A DNA stretch of 64,000 nucleotides, taken from Acidobacteriota bacterium. Lineage in GTDB: Bacteria; Acidobacteriota; Terriglobia; Bryobacterales; Bryobacteraceae. Position numbers and translations under genes: made by a program. Location: the NCBI GenBank assembly GCA_017307505.1, contig JAFKEE010000049.1, forward strand, positions 1 to 64,000. Reading direction: 5' to 3'. Position 1 is the stretch's first letter. Every line of letters starts with the position of its first letter. This document shows positions 27,656-35,447 of the stretch, one piece after another. The notes below the pieces were generated by a model, which saw nothing but the letters and a program-made list of their open reading frames with translations, did no database searches and was not told where the DNA came from.

Positions 27656-28858
27656 CTATCTCGTCACGATGGTGGCTTCCACGTTCAAGCCGGGGCGCAA
27701 CACCATGCCCTCCGGCAGCTTGTCGAGGACGATCTTCACCGGCACGCGCTGCACAACTTTCACGAAGTTGCCGGTCGCGTTCTCGGGCGGCAGCAGGCTC
27801 ATGCGGGCGCCCGTTGCGCCGGCGACGGAATCCACCCGGCCGGTCACCTTGCGGCCCAGCATGTCGACTTCGATCTCGGCCCTCTGGCCCGGGCGCACGT
27901 CGCGCAGCTGCGTTTCCTTAAAGTTGGCCGTCACCCAGGTTCCTTGCAGCGGGATCAGCATCAGCAGACCCTGGCCTGGCTGGAGAATCTGGCCCTGCTC
28001 GACGCTCTTGCGCGTCACCACACCCGCCACCGGCGCCTTGATCTTCGTGTAGCTCAACTGCAGCTCGGCGTACGCGAGATTCGCCTTGGCCTGCTCGATG
28101 GAAGCGAGGGCGGACTGCGCTTCGGCGGTCCGTACGGAAACCTGTTTCTGACCAGCCTTTGCCTGGGAGACCGCCGCCTTGGATTGCTCCACCCGCGCCC
28201 TGGCGGCCAGGATCGCGGCGCGTTTGTTCTCGGCGTCCTTACCAGCGGAGTCCAGCTTCTCTTTGGCCGCCTGCAACTGGCTCTCGGCAACCCGCGCCGC
28301 CGCCACATAGGCGTCATACTGCTGCCGCGAGATCTCCTGCTTTTCGGCCAGCGGACCCATGCGCTCCAGATCCGCCTGCGCCTTCTCGTTGTTGGCCTTC
28401 ATCGCCGCGACGTTGGCTTTGGCGTAGGCCAGTTCCGATCCGGCGGATTGCTCCAGATTCACCTGCGCCCGCAGCAGTTCCGCTTCCGCCGATTGCAACT
28501 GGGCCTGCGCGCCGGCCGTGTTACTGGAGGTAGTTTCCGCGGTCAACGGCACGCTTACGGCGGCCGCGGCGGACTGGCTTTCGGCCAGCGCCAGCGCCGC
28601 TCGTGCCTGCTGCACCTTCACTTCGTAGTCCCGGGCGTCGATCTCGACCAGGACGTCGCCGGCCTTCACCGCCTGGTTGTCGTCCACCGCCACACGCGCG
28701 ACATTGCCGTAGACCTTCGAGGCCACCGGCACCAGATTCCCGTCCACCTGGGCGTTGTCCGTCGTCTCCCGGCCCTGCAGGCTGAGGAAGGCCATCGAGC
28801 CCAGTGCGATGGCGACTACCGCGGCGCTCGCGGCGATGATTTTCCAATTGCGTTTCAT
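27656..28858 (-). CDS. HlyD/EmrA-type membrane fusion protein
   Basis: A 400-residue periplasmic adaptor. One N-terminal membrane anchor (IIAASAAVVAIALGSMAFL) precedes the first lipoyl half (TTDNAQVDGNLVPVASKVYG). A long alpha-helical coiled-coil hairpin follows at about 90-250, rich in Ala/Gln/Glu, then the second lipoyl half and beta barrel (KIKAPVAGVVTRKSVEQGQ, PLQGTWVTANFKE). The TTDNAQVDG motif is typical of EmrA. It should join the EmrB-like permease (29 bases downstream) to the TolC-like channel (27 bases upstream). Confidence 0.92.
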   Translation of the reverse strand: MKRNWKIIAASAAVVAIALGSMAFLSLQGRETTDNAQVDGNLVPVASKVYGNVARVAVDDNQAVKAGDVLVEIDARDYEVKVQQARAALALAESQSAAAAVSVPLTAETTSSNTAGAQAQLQSAEAELLRAQVNLEQSAGSELAYAKANVAAMKANNEKAQADLERMGPLAEKQEISRQQYDAYVAAARVAESQLQAAKEKLDSAGKDAENKRAAILAARARVEQSKAAVSQAKAGQKQVSVRTAEAQSALASIEQAKANLAYAELQLSYTKIKAPVAGVVTRKSVEQGQILQPGQGLLMLIPLQGTWVTANFKETQLRDVRPGQRAEIEVDMLGRKVTGRVDSVAGATGARMSLLPPENATGNFVKVVQRVPVKIVLDKLPEGMVLRPGLNVEATIVTR

Positions 28859-28885
28859 GTGCGTGTTCTCCTTCGTCCCTATCGC

Positions 28886-30181
28886 TTAGCGTGTGTACAT
28901 CAGTTCCATCTGACCGGTGGCCCGCGCCAGTTCGGCGCGCGCCTGGTTGTAGCGGTAGAGCGCCGCGATCTGTTGATCGCTCGCTCTGGCCAATTCGTCC
29001 TGCGCGGTAATGACTTCAATGTTGTTGGCCACTCCGGCCGAGAAGCGGTCGCGAGCCTGCGTGACCTCTTCCTTCGCCAGTTCCACGGTGGAGTTGGCTA
29101 CGTCCACCTGGGTGCGCGCCGCCTTCAGTTCCGCCTGCGACGTCTTCACTTCCTGTCCGATCTGGTTTTCCAGTTCCTGCCGCTGCTGCTGCAGTTTCCT
29201 GATCTCGATTTGCGCCTTGGCGGTCAGGGCTCCGATGCGGCCGCCGGTGTAGAGGGGCATGCTGACTTCGGCGCCGAAACTATAGGCCGGAATCGCATTG
29301 TTGGGATGCGTGCCCTGCAGGCTGTAGCCGGCGATGACGCTCACTTTCGGCAGGTTCTCGGCCCTGGCGGCCTTCTCTTCCAGTTCCAGGCTGTGCATGC
29401 GGGCGCCCAGCGCTTTCATCTCGGGCCGTTGCAGCATGGCGGACGCAATGGCGCTCTCGCCCGGAAATTCGGGGGTCTGGAAGAAGGTGCCGGCGTCGTC
29501 CAGTTCCACCGCCGGCATATTCAGCAGCCGCGCGAGCGCATAAAGAGAGGTTTCCGACTGGGTCCGGGCGACGATCAGCCGCTGTTGCTCGTTCTGCATC
29601 TGCACCTGGGCGCGAAGGGTGTCGATGCGCGTGCCGGCGCCGTTCTTCTGCAGGTCGGAGGCGAGGTCAAAGAGCGCCTTCGCGAGGTCGAAGCGGGATT
29701 GTGCGGCGGTAATGTCGGCTGAGGCCCTCAGGCTGGCCAGGTATTGGGAGACGACCAGCAGGACGTACTGTTCCCGGGTCGAAAGCTCCTGGGCCGTCTG
29801 GCTGTCGACCATGGCCTTCGAGGCCTTGTAGCGCTGCCACAGGCTCATGTCGAAGACCGAAAGAGACGCCTGCGCGCCGGGCTGGAAGATGGGGAACGGG
29901 CCGACATGCTGGGGGAAGCCCGGGATCCGCTTCCCCAGGGTGGCTTCGATATTGCCGCGCTGCACTGTCTCGCTGACTGAGACTCCTACCTGGGGCAGCA
30001 GCCCGGACCTGGCAATCAGCGAGTCCTGCTGGCTCTCGGCGATCTGCAGTTTCGCAATCTGGATTTGCGGATTCTGCCGCAATGCGAGCTCAACGGCCCC
30101 GCGCAGGGTGAGCTTCACGGCGGGCTCCTGGCCCTGGGCCGCGAGAAGAGCCAGCGGCAGGAGCCAAATTGCTTTGTTCAT
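28886..30181 (-). CDS. TolC-family outer-membrane efflux protein
   Basis: A 431-residue outer-membrane factor with a signal peptide (KAIWLLPLALLAAQG). It contains two OEP repeats with long helices, including LTLRGAVELALRQNPQIQIA near the start and FSAGVANNIEVITAQDELARA near the end. It is the first gene of the pump operon. ATG 30181 is favoured over ATG 30190 because GGAG at 30194-30191 is nine bases from the former and abuts the latter. The upstream region carries a sigma-54-type promoter candidate. Confidence 0.9.
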   Translation of the reverse strand: MNKAIWLLPLALLAAQGQEPAVKLTLRGAVELALRQNPQIQIAKLQIAESQQDSLIARSGLLPQVGVSVSETVQRGNIEATLGKRIPGFPQHVGPFPIFQPGAQASLSVFDMSLWQRYKASKAMVDSQTAQELSTREQYVLLVVSQYLASLRASADITAAQSRFDLAKALFDLASDLQKNGAGTRIDTLRAQVQMQNEQQRLIVARTQSETSLYALARLLNMPAVELDDAGTFFQTPEFPGESAIASAMLQRPEMKALGARMHSLELEEKAARAENLPKVSVIAGYSLQGTHPNNAIPAYSFGAEVSMPLYTGGRIGALTAKAQIEIRKLQQQRQELENQIGQEVKTSQAELKAARTQVDVANSTVELAKEEVTQARDRFSAGVANNIEVITAQDELARASDQQIAALYRYNQARAELARATGQMELMYTR

Positions 30182-30210
30182 CGTCGTCATCTCCGTATGC
30201 CGCTAATTGG

Positions 30211-30225
30211 GCATGCCGGGTGCCA
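30211..30225 (-). promoter_or_regulatory. Putative sigma-54 (-24/-12) promoter of the efflux operon
   Basis: The minus strand reads TGGCAC (30225-30220), five bases, ATGC (30214-30211). This is the GG-N10-GC arrangement of sigma-54 promoters, with a perfect -24 hexamer and three of four bases at -12. The predicted transcript start near 30199 would give tolC a leader of about 18 bases containing its GGAG. A sigma-54 activator is encoded downstream of the same operon. Confidence 0.5.
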
Positions 30226-30252
30226 GACGACCGGGCCAATCAAATCATGAAG

Positions 30253-31278
30253 TTAACTGGAAGATGGCTTCACCTGCCGAAATATCGGCGCCGAAATATT
30301 GGCAGGTGCCGATATGTCGGCGGGCTCGCTTGTCGAGAAGTCGAAAGAAGCTTGCCACTTTGGTGCGTGTTCGGGCCAACGAGCGGAGAGGCCATGCTCC
30401 GTCCGGAGTTCCCGCAGGATCTCTCTGATCTTCTCTGGATACGTACCCCGGATGGTGGCGTGCTTTTCGAAGTGCTCGCGATAGGAGCGCGCCAGGTGGG
30501 GAAACGACTTCTCCACGAACGGCAGGAAGACGGCCCGGGCGCTGTCGCGCAGGAAGACGACCTGGGCCCCGAAGTTCTTCGCACCTGCCTCGACGGCCGC
30601 CTTCGCCACGGCGGCCAGGCTGGCCTTCGAGTCGTTGATGCCGGGCATGACCGGACAGGCAAAGACACTGGTTTCTATGCCTTGCGAGCTGAGCGCGCGC
30701 AGTGCCGCCAACCGCAGGTCGGGCCGCGGCGCCATCGGTTCGAGCAGCCGCGCCAAGGCGGTGTCTGTCGTCGTGACGGTCATGTTCACTCGCACGTTGT
30801 TCCGTTTGGCGATCTTTACTAAGAGGTCCGCATCGCGCGCCACCAGGTCCGATTTCGTGGTGATTGCCAGATTGAAGCTCTGGCGGCGGGCAAACACCTC
30901 CAGCACCTTGCGAGTGAGACCGTAACGCCGCTCGGCCGGCTGATACGGGTCTGTCGCTGTTCCCATCGCGATCCACTCGTCCGGTTTCACGGTGCGCAGT
31001 TCGGCGGAAAACGTCGGCAGGTCGAACTGCTTGGCAAAGATCTTCCGTTCGAAGTCCTGCGGCTCGCGAAACTCCATGAACTCGTGCGTGTATCGCGCAT
31101 AGCAGTACTGGCAGCCAAACTCGCACCCGCGATAGGGGTTGATGGTCCATTCGAACGGCATGCGCTCTCCGGTGCAGCGGTTCAGCAGATGGCGCGTATC
31201 CAATTCCCGATACTCGACCCGCGCCTTCTGCTCCAACTGGCCGCCCTCTCGGGCCAGCTTGGCGATGCCGGTGAACAT
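30253..31278 (-). CDS. SPL-type radical SAM protein
   Basis: A 341-residue radical SAM protein of the SplB-like family often found stand-alone in bacteria. The Fe-S cluster motif is CEFGCQYC, set in the family block MPFEWTINPYRGCEFGCQYC (about residues 41-60). TKSDLVARD and PVMPGIND are other conserved patches. Spore photoproduct repair is one known activity of the wider group, but substrates of these orthologues are unknown. The start is uncertain: ATG 31278 begins FTGIAKLAREGG, while GTG 31344 would add 22 residues; neither has a good ribosome-binding site. The C-terminal tail (PADISAPANISAP) is encoded by palindromic DNA and looks non-conserved. Confidence 0.8.
   Translation of the reverse strand: MFTGIAKLAREGGQLEQKARVEYRELDTRHLLNRCTGERMPFEWTINPYRGCEFGCQYCYARYTHEFMEFREPQDFERKIFAKQFDLPTFSAELRTVKPDEWIAMGTATDPYQPAERRYGLTRKVLEVFARRQSFNLAITTKSDLVARDADLLVKIAKRNNVRVNMTVTTTDTALARLLEPMAPRPDLRLAALRALSSQGIETSVFACPVMPGINDSKASLAAVAKAAVEAGAKNFGAQVVFLRDSARAVFLPFVEKSFPHLARSYREHFEKHATIRGTYPEKIREILRELRTEHGLSARWPEHAPKWQASFDFSTSEPADISAPANISAPIFRQVKPSSS
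30271..30321. repeat. Three 14-bp near-palindromes, possible activator sites
   Basis: GCCGAAATATCGGC (30276-30289), GCCGAAATATTGGC (30290-30303) and GCCGATATGTCGGC (30308-30321) are direct repeats of one near-palindrome. The first two are also enclosed by CACCTGCC (30271-30278) and GGCAGGTG (30301-30308), giving a larger imperfect hairpin. They lie about 75-125 bases upstream of the predicted sigma-54 transcript start of the efflux operon, the usual distance for enhancer sites. They overlap the 3' end of the radical SAM gene. Confidence 0.6.
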
Positions 31279-31331
31279 ACGATCATATTCGCTGTTTGTT
31301 CTCCGCTTGTCAAGCCCGTCGTTTGCCCCAC

Positions 31332-31360
31332 TTGTCCGAATCACAATCTCGGTGTACAGT
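31332..31360 (+). promoter_or_regulatory. Possible promoter of the nitrilase-like gene
   Basis: TTGTCC (31332-31337), a 17-base spacer and TACAGT (31355-31360) each match the sigma-70 consensus at four of six positions. The AT-rich stretch that follows runs to a clear GGAGG ahead of ATG 31425. Support is moderate at best. Confidence 0.35.
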
Positions 31361-31424
31361 TTCCATAACTTGGTTTTTCCCGCTTTAAATCGGTCAAGAA
31401 TAAACGCGTAAATCTGGAGGACCC

Positions 31425-32528
31425 ATGAGGCTCTTTGCGGTGATTGTCACGGAGGACACCGAGGTGCCCGAGACGCAGACGCTGGATGGCCTGGACAAGG
31501 CCAGAGTGAAGATGGAACGGCTGGAACAGGCGGTGGAAGACTCCTATCGGGACATCCAGCAGTCCCTGCAGGCCCATCCCGTGCTCTCCTGGCAGGCAGT
31601 ATTCCTCGCCCCGGAGTACTATTTTTCCAAGCAAAGGGAGGTGAGCGACCGCTTCTTTTCCCAGAACATTAAGCAGTGGGTGCTCCACCGGCTGGTGGCC
31701 TTGGGCAAGAAGTTTCCCAAATTCCTGATAATTCCCGGCACGGTGCTGTGGACCAAGAAGGCCTATAACACCACGAAAACGGTCACTCCGACGGGCATGG
31801 ATATTGAGAAGCACACGGTCAACGCCGGCCGCGTGGCCAAGGCGAAAACCAGGATCCAGAATGCGGCGCCGTTCGGGACGGAGACCAAGGAGAAGGGCTG
31901 GGCCTACCAGAACAACTCCTCCTTCACCTCAACGCCCGAGAAGATGCTGGACAAGGCCGACCTGATGGAAACGCGCATCGCCCAGAACGTGGCGTATGTC
32001 TGCCTGGGCGACCAGGTGATCAAGTACCACAAGGTGGGCAACTACAAGGAGGTACACGGGGAACAGGGCAACATTGTCTTCGTCCCGGGCAACATTGTGG
32101 GCCGGTTCTCAGTGGGCGGCGTGAAGTACGGACTGGAGATCTGCATGGACCACGCGCTGGGCGTGCTGGAGTCCACTATCAACAGCCCGACCGACAAGGT
32201 CCACATTGCCCTGATCGTGTCTTCCTACGTATCCAACAAAGGTTCCACAAACGCCGCCGTGACGCTGCACTCCTCTACCATGCAGCAGCAGATGTACATC
32301 GACAACGACACGAACAATGCCACCACGACGGGCACCGCTCCGGTCCGGTTTGAGGGTGGAGGTACCGGGCGCCTGGCGATGGGCCTCACGCACAACCCCA
32401 TCAAGAAAGCGAACTATACGATCTGGGTGATCGACCTCGACGACAACAAACTGGGCATCGCCAATGCCTCCACCTATAAGCTGGGCGGGACCAACCTGAG
32501 CAGCATCGGCGACAAGTATTTTCAATAG
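31425..32528 (+). CDS. Divergent nitrilase/CN-hydrolase superfamily protein
   Basis: A 367-residue protein with the Glu-Lys-Cys triad of the nitrilase fold: Glu64 in FLAPEYYFSK, Lys203 in IKYHKVGNYKE and Cys240 in YGLEICMDHALG. IIPGTVLW at about 102-109 is also typical. Compared with ordinary amidases, the Glu-Lys interval is long (about 140 residues) and contains a Lys/Thr-rich insertion. No signal peptide is present, so it is probably cytosolic. Enzymes of this fold cleave or form amide and nitrile bonds; the substrate here cannot be told. A GGAGG ribosome-binding site lies five bases before the ATG. It stands alone between a divergent radical SAM gene and a GH116 gene. Confidence 0.7.
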   Translation: MRLFAVIVTEDTEVPETQTLDGLDKARVKMERLEQAVEDSYRDIQQSLQAHPVLSWQAVFLAPEYYFSKQREVSDRFFSQNIKQWVLHRLVALGKKFPKFLIIPGTVLWTKKAYNTTKTVTPTGMDIEKHTVNAGRVAKAKTRIQNAAPFGTETKEKGWAYQNNSSFTSTPEKMLDKADLMETRIAQNVAYVCLGDQVIKYHKVGNYKEVHGEQGNIVFVPGNIVGRFSVGGVKYGLEICMDHALGVLESTINSPTDKVHIALIVSSYVSNKGSTNAAVTLHSSTMQQQMYIDNDTNNATTTGTAPVRFEGGGTGRLAMGLTHNPIKKANYTIWVIDLDDNKLGIANASTYKLGGTNLSSIGDKYFQ

Positions 32529-32566
32529 TCTGGCGGAGCCCCGCAAACTGAGATAATGTGGGGCGC

Positions 32567-35107
32567 ATGCCGACCGACCGCCGCTCGTTTCTCAAGATCG
32601 CCAGCGCCACACCCGCCGCCTTGTCCGCCCAGATCGCGCCGCCCGGTGCGAGCGGCGGGGTGCCCTGGCCCCGCAAATTTGCCGGTGTTCAACTGCAGCA
32701 GATTGCCTTCCCGCTGGGCGGGATCGCGGCCGGTTCCATCTCGCTAGGCGGCCGGGGCCAATTGCGGGATTGGGAGATTTTCAACCGCCCGGACAAGGGC
32801 AATGCGCCGAACTATGCGCTGCCCGCCATCTGGGCGCAGGTAGGCGACCGGAAGCCCGTCGCCAAGATTGCCGAGGCCCGCTACCTGCCGCCGTATGAAG
32901 GATCGAGCGGGCTGGGGTCGAACAACATGCCGGGCATGCCGCGCATGGATACGGCCGTCTTCACCGGTGCCTATCCGATGGCGCAGATCGACTTTCGCGA
33001 CCGCCGCCTGCCGGTGCGCCTCTCGCTGGAAGCGTTCACTCCCATCTTTCCGCTCGACGCCGACGAGTCGGGCCTGCCCGTTGCCATTCTCCGTTATAAG
33101 GTCACGAACCCGGCCGCTGTGCCGGCCAAGGTCGCGCTCTGCTACTCCATCGACAACGTTGTGGAAAAGGGCGACGGGCGGACGAACGTGGAGAAGACCT
33201 CCGGTGCGCTGCGCGGCCTGGTGATGTCGAATCCCGGACTTGCCGCCGACCATGAGCTCAAGGGCGACTTCACGCTGGCGGCCCTGGGTGACGGCGAAGT
33301 CAGCATCTGGCGCGGCTGGCCTAAGGGCCGCTGGTGGAACAGCCCCATGCTCTTCTGGGACGAGTTCTCCGCCAAGGGCCGTCTCGAAAAGGAACCGGCC
33401 CCGCACAACGCGGTGGGCGCGGTATCGATCCGGAAGGAGATTCCCGCCGGCGGCTCGGCCGAGTTCACCTTTGTCCTGGCCTGGCATTTCCCCAACCGGA
33501 CCCCGGGCCGCTGCGGCTGGCACTCCGACAAGGGGGACGAGAAGACGCTGATCGGCAACTACTATTCGACGCGGTTCCAGGATTCGTGGTCGGCTGCCGA
33601 GTACCTTGCGACCCACCTGGCTGTGCTGGAGAAAAAGACCCGAGCCTTTGTTCAGGCGATGCGCGACTCCACACTGCCGGGCGCGGTGAAAGACGCCGCG
33701 ATGAGCAACATCTCAACGCTGGCGACGACCACCAGTTTCCGTACCTCGGATGGCGAGTTCCACGGCTTTGAGGGCGTCAACGACAAGGCGGGCTGCTGCC
33801 ACGGGTCATGCACCCATGTGTGGAATTACGAGTCGACCACGGCGATGCTCTATCCCACTCTGGCGCGCAGCCTGCGCAATGCGGTTTTCGGCCACATGAT
33901 GGACGAGCGCGGCGCTATCCATTTCCGCGAGACGCTGCCTACGAAGGGCGCGCGCTCCGGCCTGGCGGCGGCGGACGGGCAGATGGGCCAGATCATGAAA
34001 GCCTACCTGGACTGGCGGCTCTGGGGCGACCGGGCCTGGCTGAAGAAACTCTACCCGGCGGTAAGGAAGTCCATTCAATTCTGTTGGGTGCCGGGCGGTT
34101 GGGACGCCGATAAAGACGGCGTCATGGAGGGCGCCCAGCACAATACCTACGACGTGGAGTTCTACGGGCCGAATCCGATGTGCGGCATCTACTACCTGGG
34201 CGCGCTGCGCGCCGGGGAGGAGTTGGCCAAGGCTTCGGGCGACGCCGCCTTTGCCCAGGAGTGCCGCGGTCTCTACGAACGGGGCCGGCAGTGGATCGAA
34301 GCCAATCTGTTCAACGGAGAGTACTTCATCCAGAAGGTGCAGGGCACAAAGAAGGCCTCGGTAGCCAAAGCGCTCATTTCCGATATGGGTAGCGAGGACA
34401 CGGAGAACCCCGAATACCAGATGGGGAACGGGTGTCTGGTCGACCAGTTGATCGGCCAGTACCAGGCCGAGGTGTGCGGGCTGGGTCCGCTCGTGAGCGA
34501 GGCGATGATCGCGAAGACCCTCAAGTCGATCTACCAGTACAACTACAAACGGGACATGTTCGATCACGAATGCGTCCAGCGCACCTACATCCTGAACGAC
34601 GAGGCCGGGCTGGTGGTCTGCGACTACGGCAAGGGCACCCGGCCGCATATTCCATTTCCGTATTACGGCGAGGCGTTTACGGGCCTGGAGCACGCCACCG
34701 CGTCGCATATGATCTACGCGGGCATGGCGGCCGAGGGCATGGAGTGCTTCGTGAACGTGCGCAAGCGCTATGACGGGCAGCGGCGCAGCCCGTGGAACGA
34801 AGCCGAGTGCGGCCACCACTACGCGCGAGCCATGTCGGCGTGGAGCGGGATTCTCGCCCTGACCGGCTTTGTCTACCATGCTCCGGAGAAGAAGCTGATC
34901 CTCAAGCCGCAGCATAAGTTGACTGAATTGAAGTGTTTCTGGTCGACGGCGAGCGGCTGGGGGACGTTTGAACTGGGTTCGGCCGGGCTGAAGATCAACG
35001 TGGAAGACGGCTTTCTGGACCTGGCCGAAGTCGAGCTGGCCAAGCGGACGGTGAAGCTCCCGGAGCCAGTGAAGATTACGGCGGGGCAGCCGTACAGAAT
35101 CTCCTAA
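32567..35107 (+). CDS. Tat-exported GH116 glycosidase (glucosylceramidase-like)
   Basis: An 846-residue enzyme of the GBA2/GH116 family. A twin-arginine signal (TDRRSFLKIAS) starts the protein. An N-terminal beta-sandwich domain (about 45-340) contains GVQLQQIAFPLGGIAAGSI and GRGQLRDWEIFNRP. The C-terminal (alpha/alpha)6 barrel (about 360-830) contains CTHVWNYESTTAML and NTYDVEFYGPNP, which probably carry the catalytic Glu and Asp. The C-terminus is a short beta segment. Family members hydrolyse beta-glucosides and beta-xylosides or glucosylceramide. ATG 32567 is chosen because the Tat signal starts directly there; the ribosome-binding site is weak. Confidence 0.87.
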   Translation: MPTDRRSFLKIASATPAALSAQIAPPGASGGVPWPRKFAGVQLQQIAFPLGGIAAGSISLGGRGQLRDWEIFNRPDKGNAPNYALPAIWAQVGDRKPVAKIAEARYLPPYEGSSGLGSNNMPGMPRMDTAVFTGAYPMAQIDFRDRRLPVRLSLEAFTPIFPLDADESGLPVAILRYKVTNPAAVPAKVALCYSIDNVVEKGDGRTNVEKTSGALRGLVMSNPGLAADHELKGDFTLAALGDGEVSIWRGWPKGRWWNSPMLFWDEFSAKGRLEKEPAPHNAVGAVSIRKEIPAGGSAEFTFVLAWHFPNRTPGRCGWHSDKGDEKTLIGNYYSTRFQDSWSAAEYLATHLAVLEKKTRAFVQAMRDSTLPGAVKDAAMSNISTLATTTSFRTSDGEFHGFEGVNDKAGCCHGSCTHVWNYESTTAMLYPTLARSLRNAVFGHMMDERGAIHFRETLPTKGARSGLAAADGQMGQIMKAYLDWRLWGDRAWLKKLYPAVRKSIQFCWVPGGWDADKDGVMEGAQHNTYDVEFYGPNPMCGIYYLGALRAGEELAKASGDAAFAQECRGLYERGRQWIEANLFNGEYFIQKVQGTKKASVAKALISDMGSEDTENPEYQMGNGCLVDQLIGQYQAEVCGLGPLVSEAMIAKTLKSIYQYNYKRDMFDHECVQRTYILNDEAGLVVCDYGKGTRPHIPFPYYGEAFTGLEHATASHMIYAGMAAEGMECFVNVRKRYDGQRRSPWNEAECGHHYARAMSAWSGILALTGFVYHAPEKKLILKPQHKLTELKCFWSTASGWGTFELGSAGLKINVEDGFLDLAEVELAKRTVKLPEPVKITAGQPYRIS

Positions 35108-35404
35108 AATAAATGTCCCTTCATCCCGCTGAATTGCGCTAACAGAGTTATGGAGTCCCGAGGCCACCTTCGAGGGGAGGGTCCGGGAATCCTGGCACGG
35201 CTGGGCCACGTCCGCGACCTTCTCCCTACGCGCGATGTCCTTTCGATCCTGGCCTCCGGCGTGCCTTGGAGCTTCCGGTAGAGGCGCATAGTCATGCGGC
35301 GCCGCAAGCCGAAACTCATATCTGGGGGGCCGCCGCTACCTCGGCTCCCCTGCTTTTGCCATCCGGCGGTAACCTACCCTGCCTGTCCCTGCATCCAAAT
35401 CTTA
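35108..35404. other. Intergenic region without a recognisable gene
   Basis: About 300 bases between the GH116 gene and the next start. Short open frames on either strand have no domain features. A TTGCGCTAA motif at 35134-35142 recurs before the gene at 36717 (36684-36692). No riboswitch or tRNA pattern was recognised. Confidence 0.4.
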
Positions 35405-35428
35405 AGAGGTAAGCGCTGGCGTACCTCT
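35405..35428 (+). promoter_or_regulatory. Hairpin just upstream of a ribosome-binding site
   Basis: AGAGGTA (35405-35411) and TACCTCT (35422-35428) form a perfect 7-bp stem with the 10-base loop AGCGCTGGCG. The GGAGG ribosome-binding site of the next gene starts three bases later, so the stem may shape access to it. Confidence 0.4.
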
Positions 35429-35447
35429 GCGGAGGAGGCCCGAGTTC

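Noticed and set aside
26085-29722. Long plus-strand frames opposite the efflux operon
   Set aside because: Composition is typical of antisense translation of membrane and coiled-coil genes; no domains seen.
35104-35319. A 71-codon minus-strand frame in the intergenic region
   Set aside because: Arg/Pro-rich low-complexity product with no ribosome-binding site or domain, typical of random GC-rich sequence.
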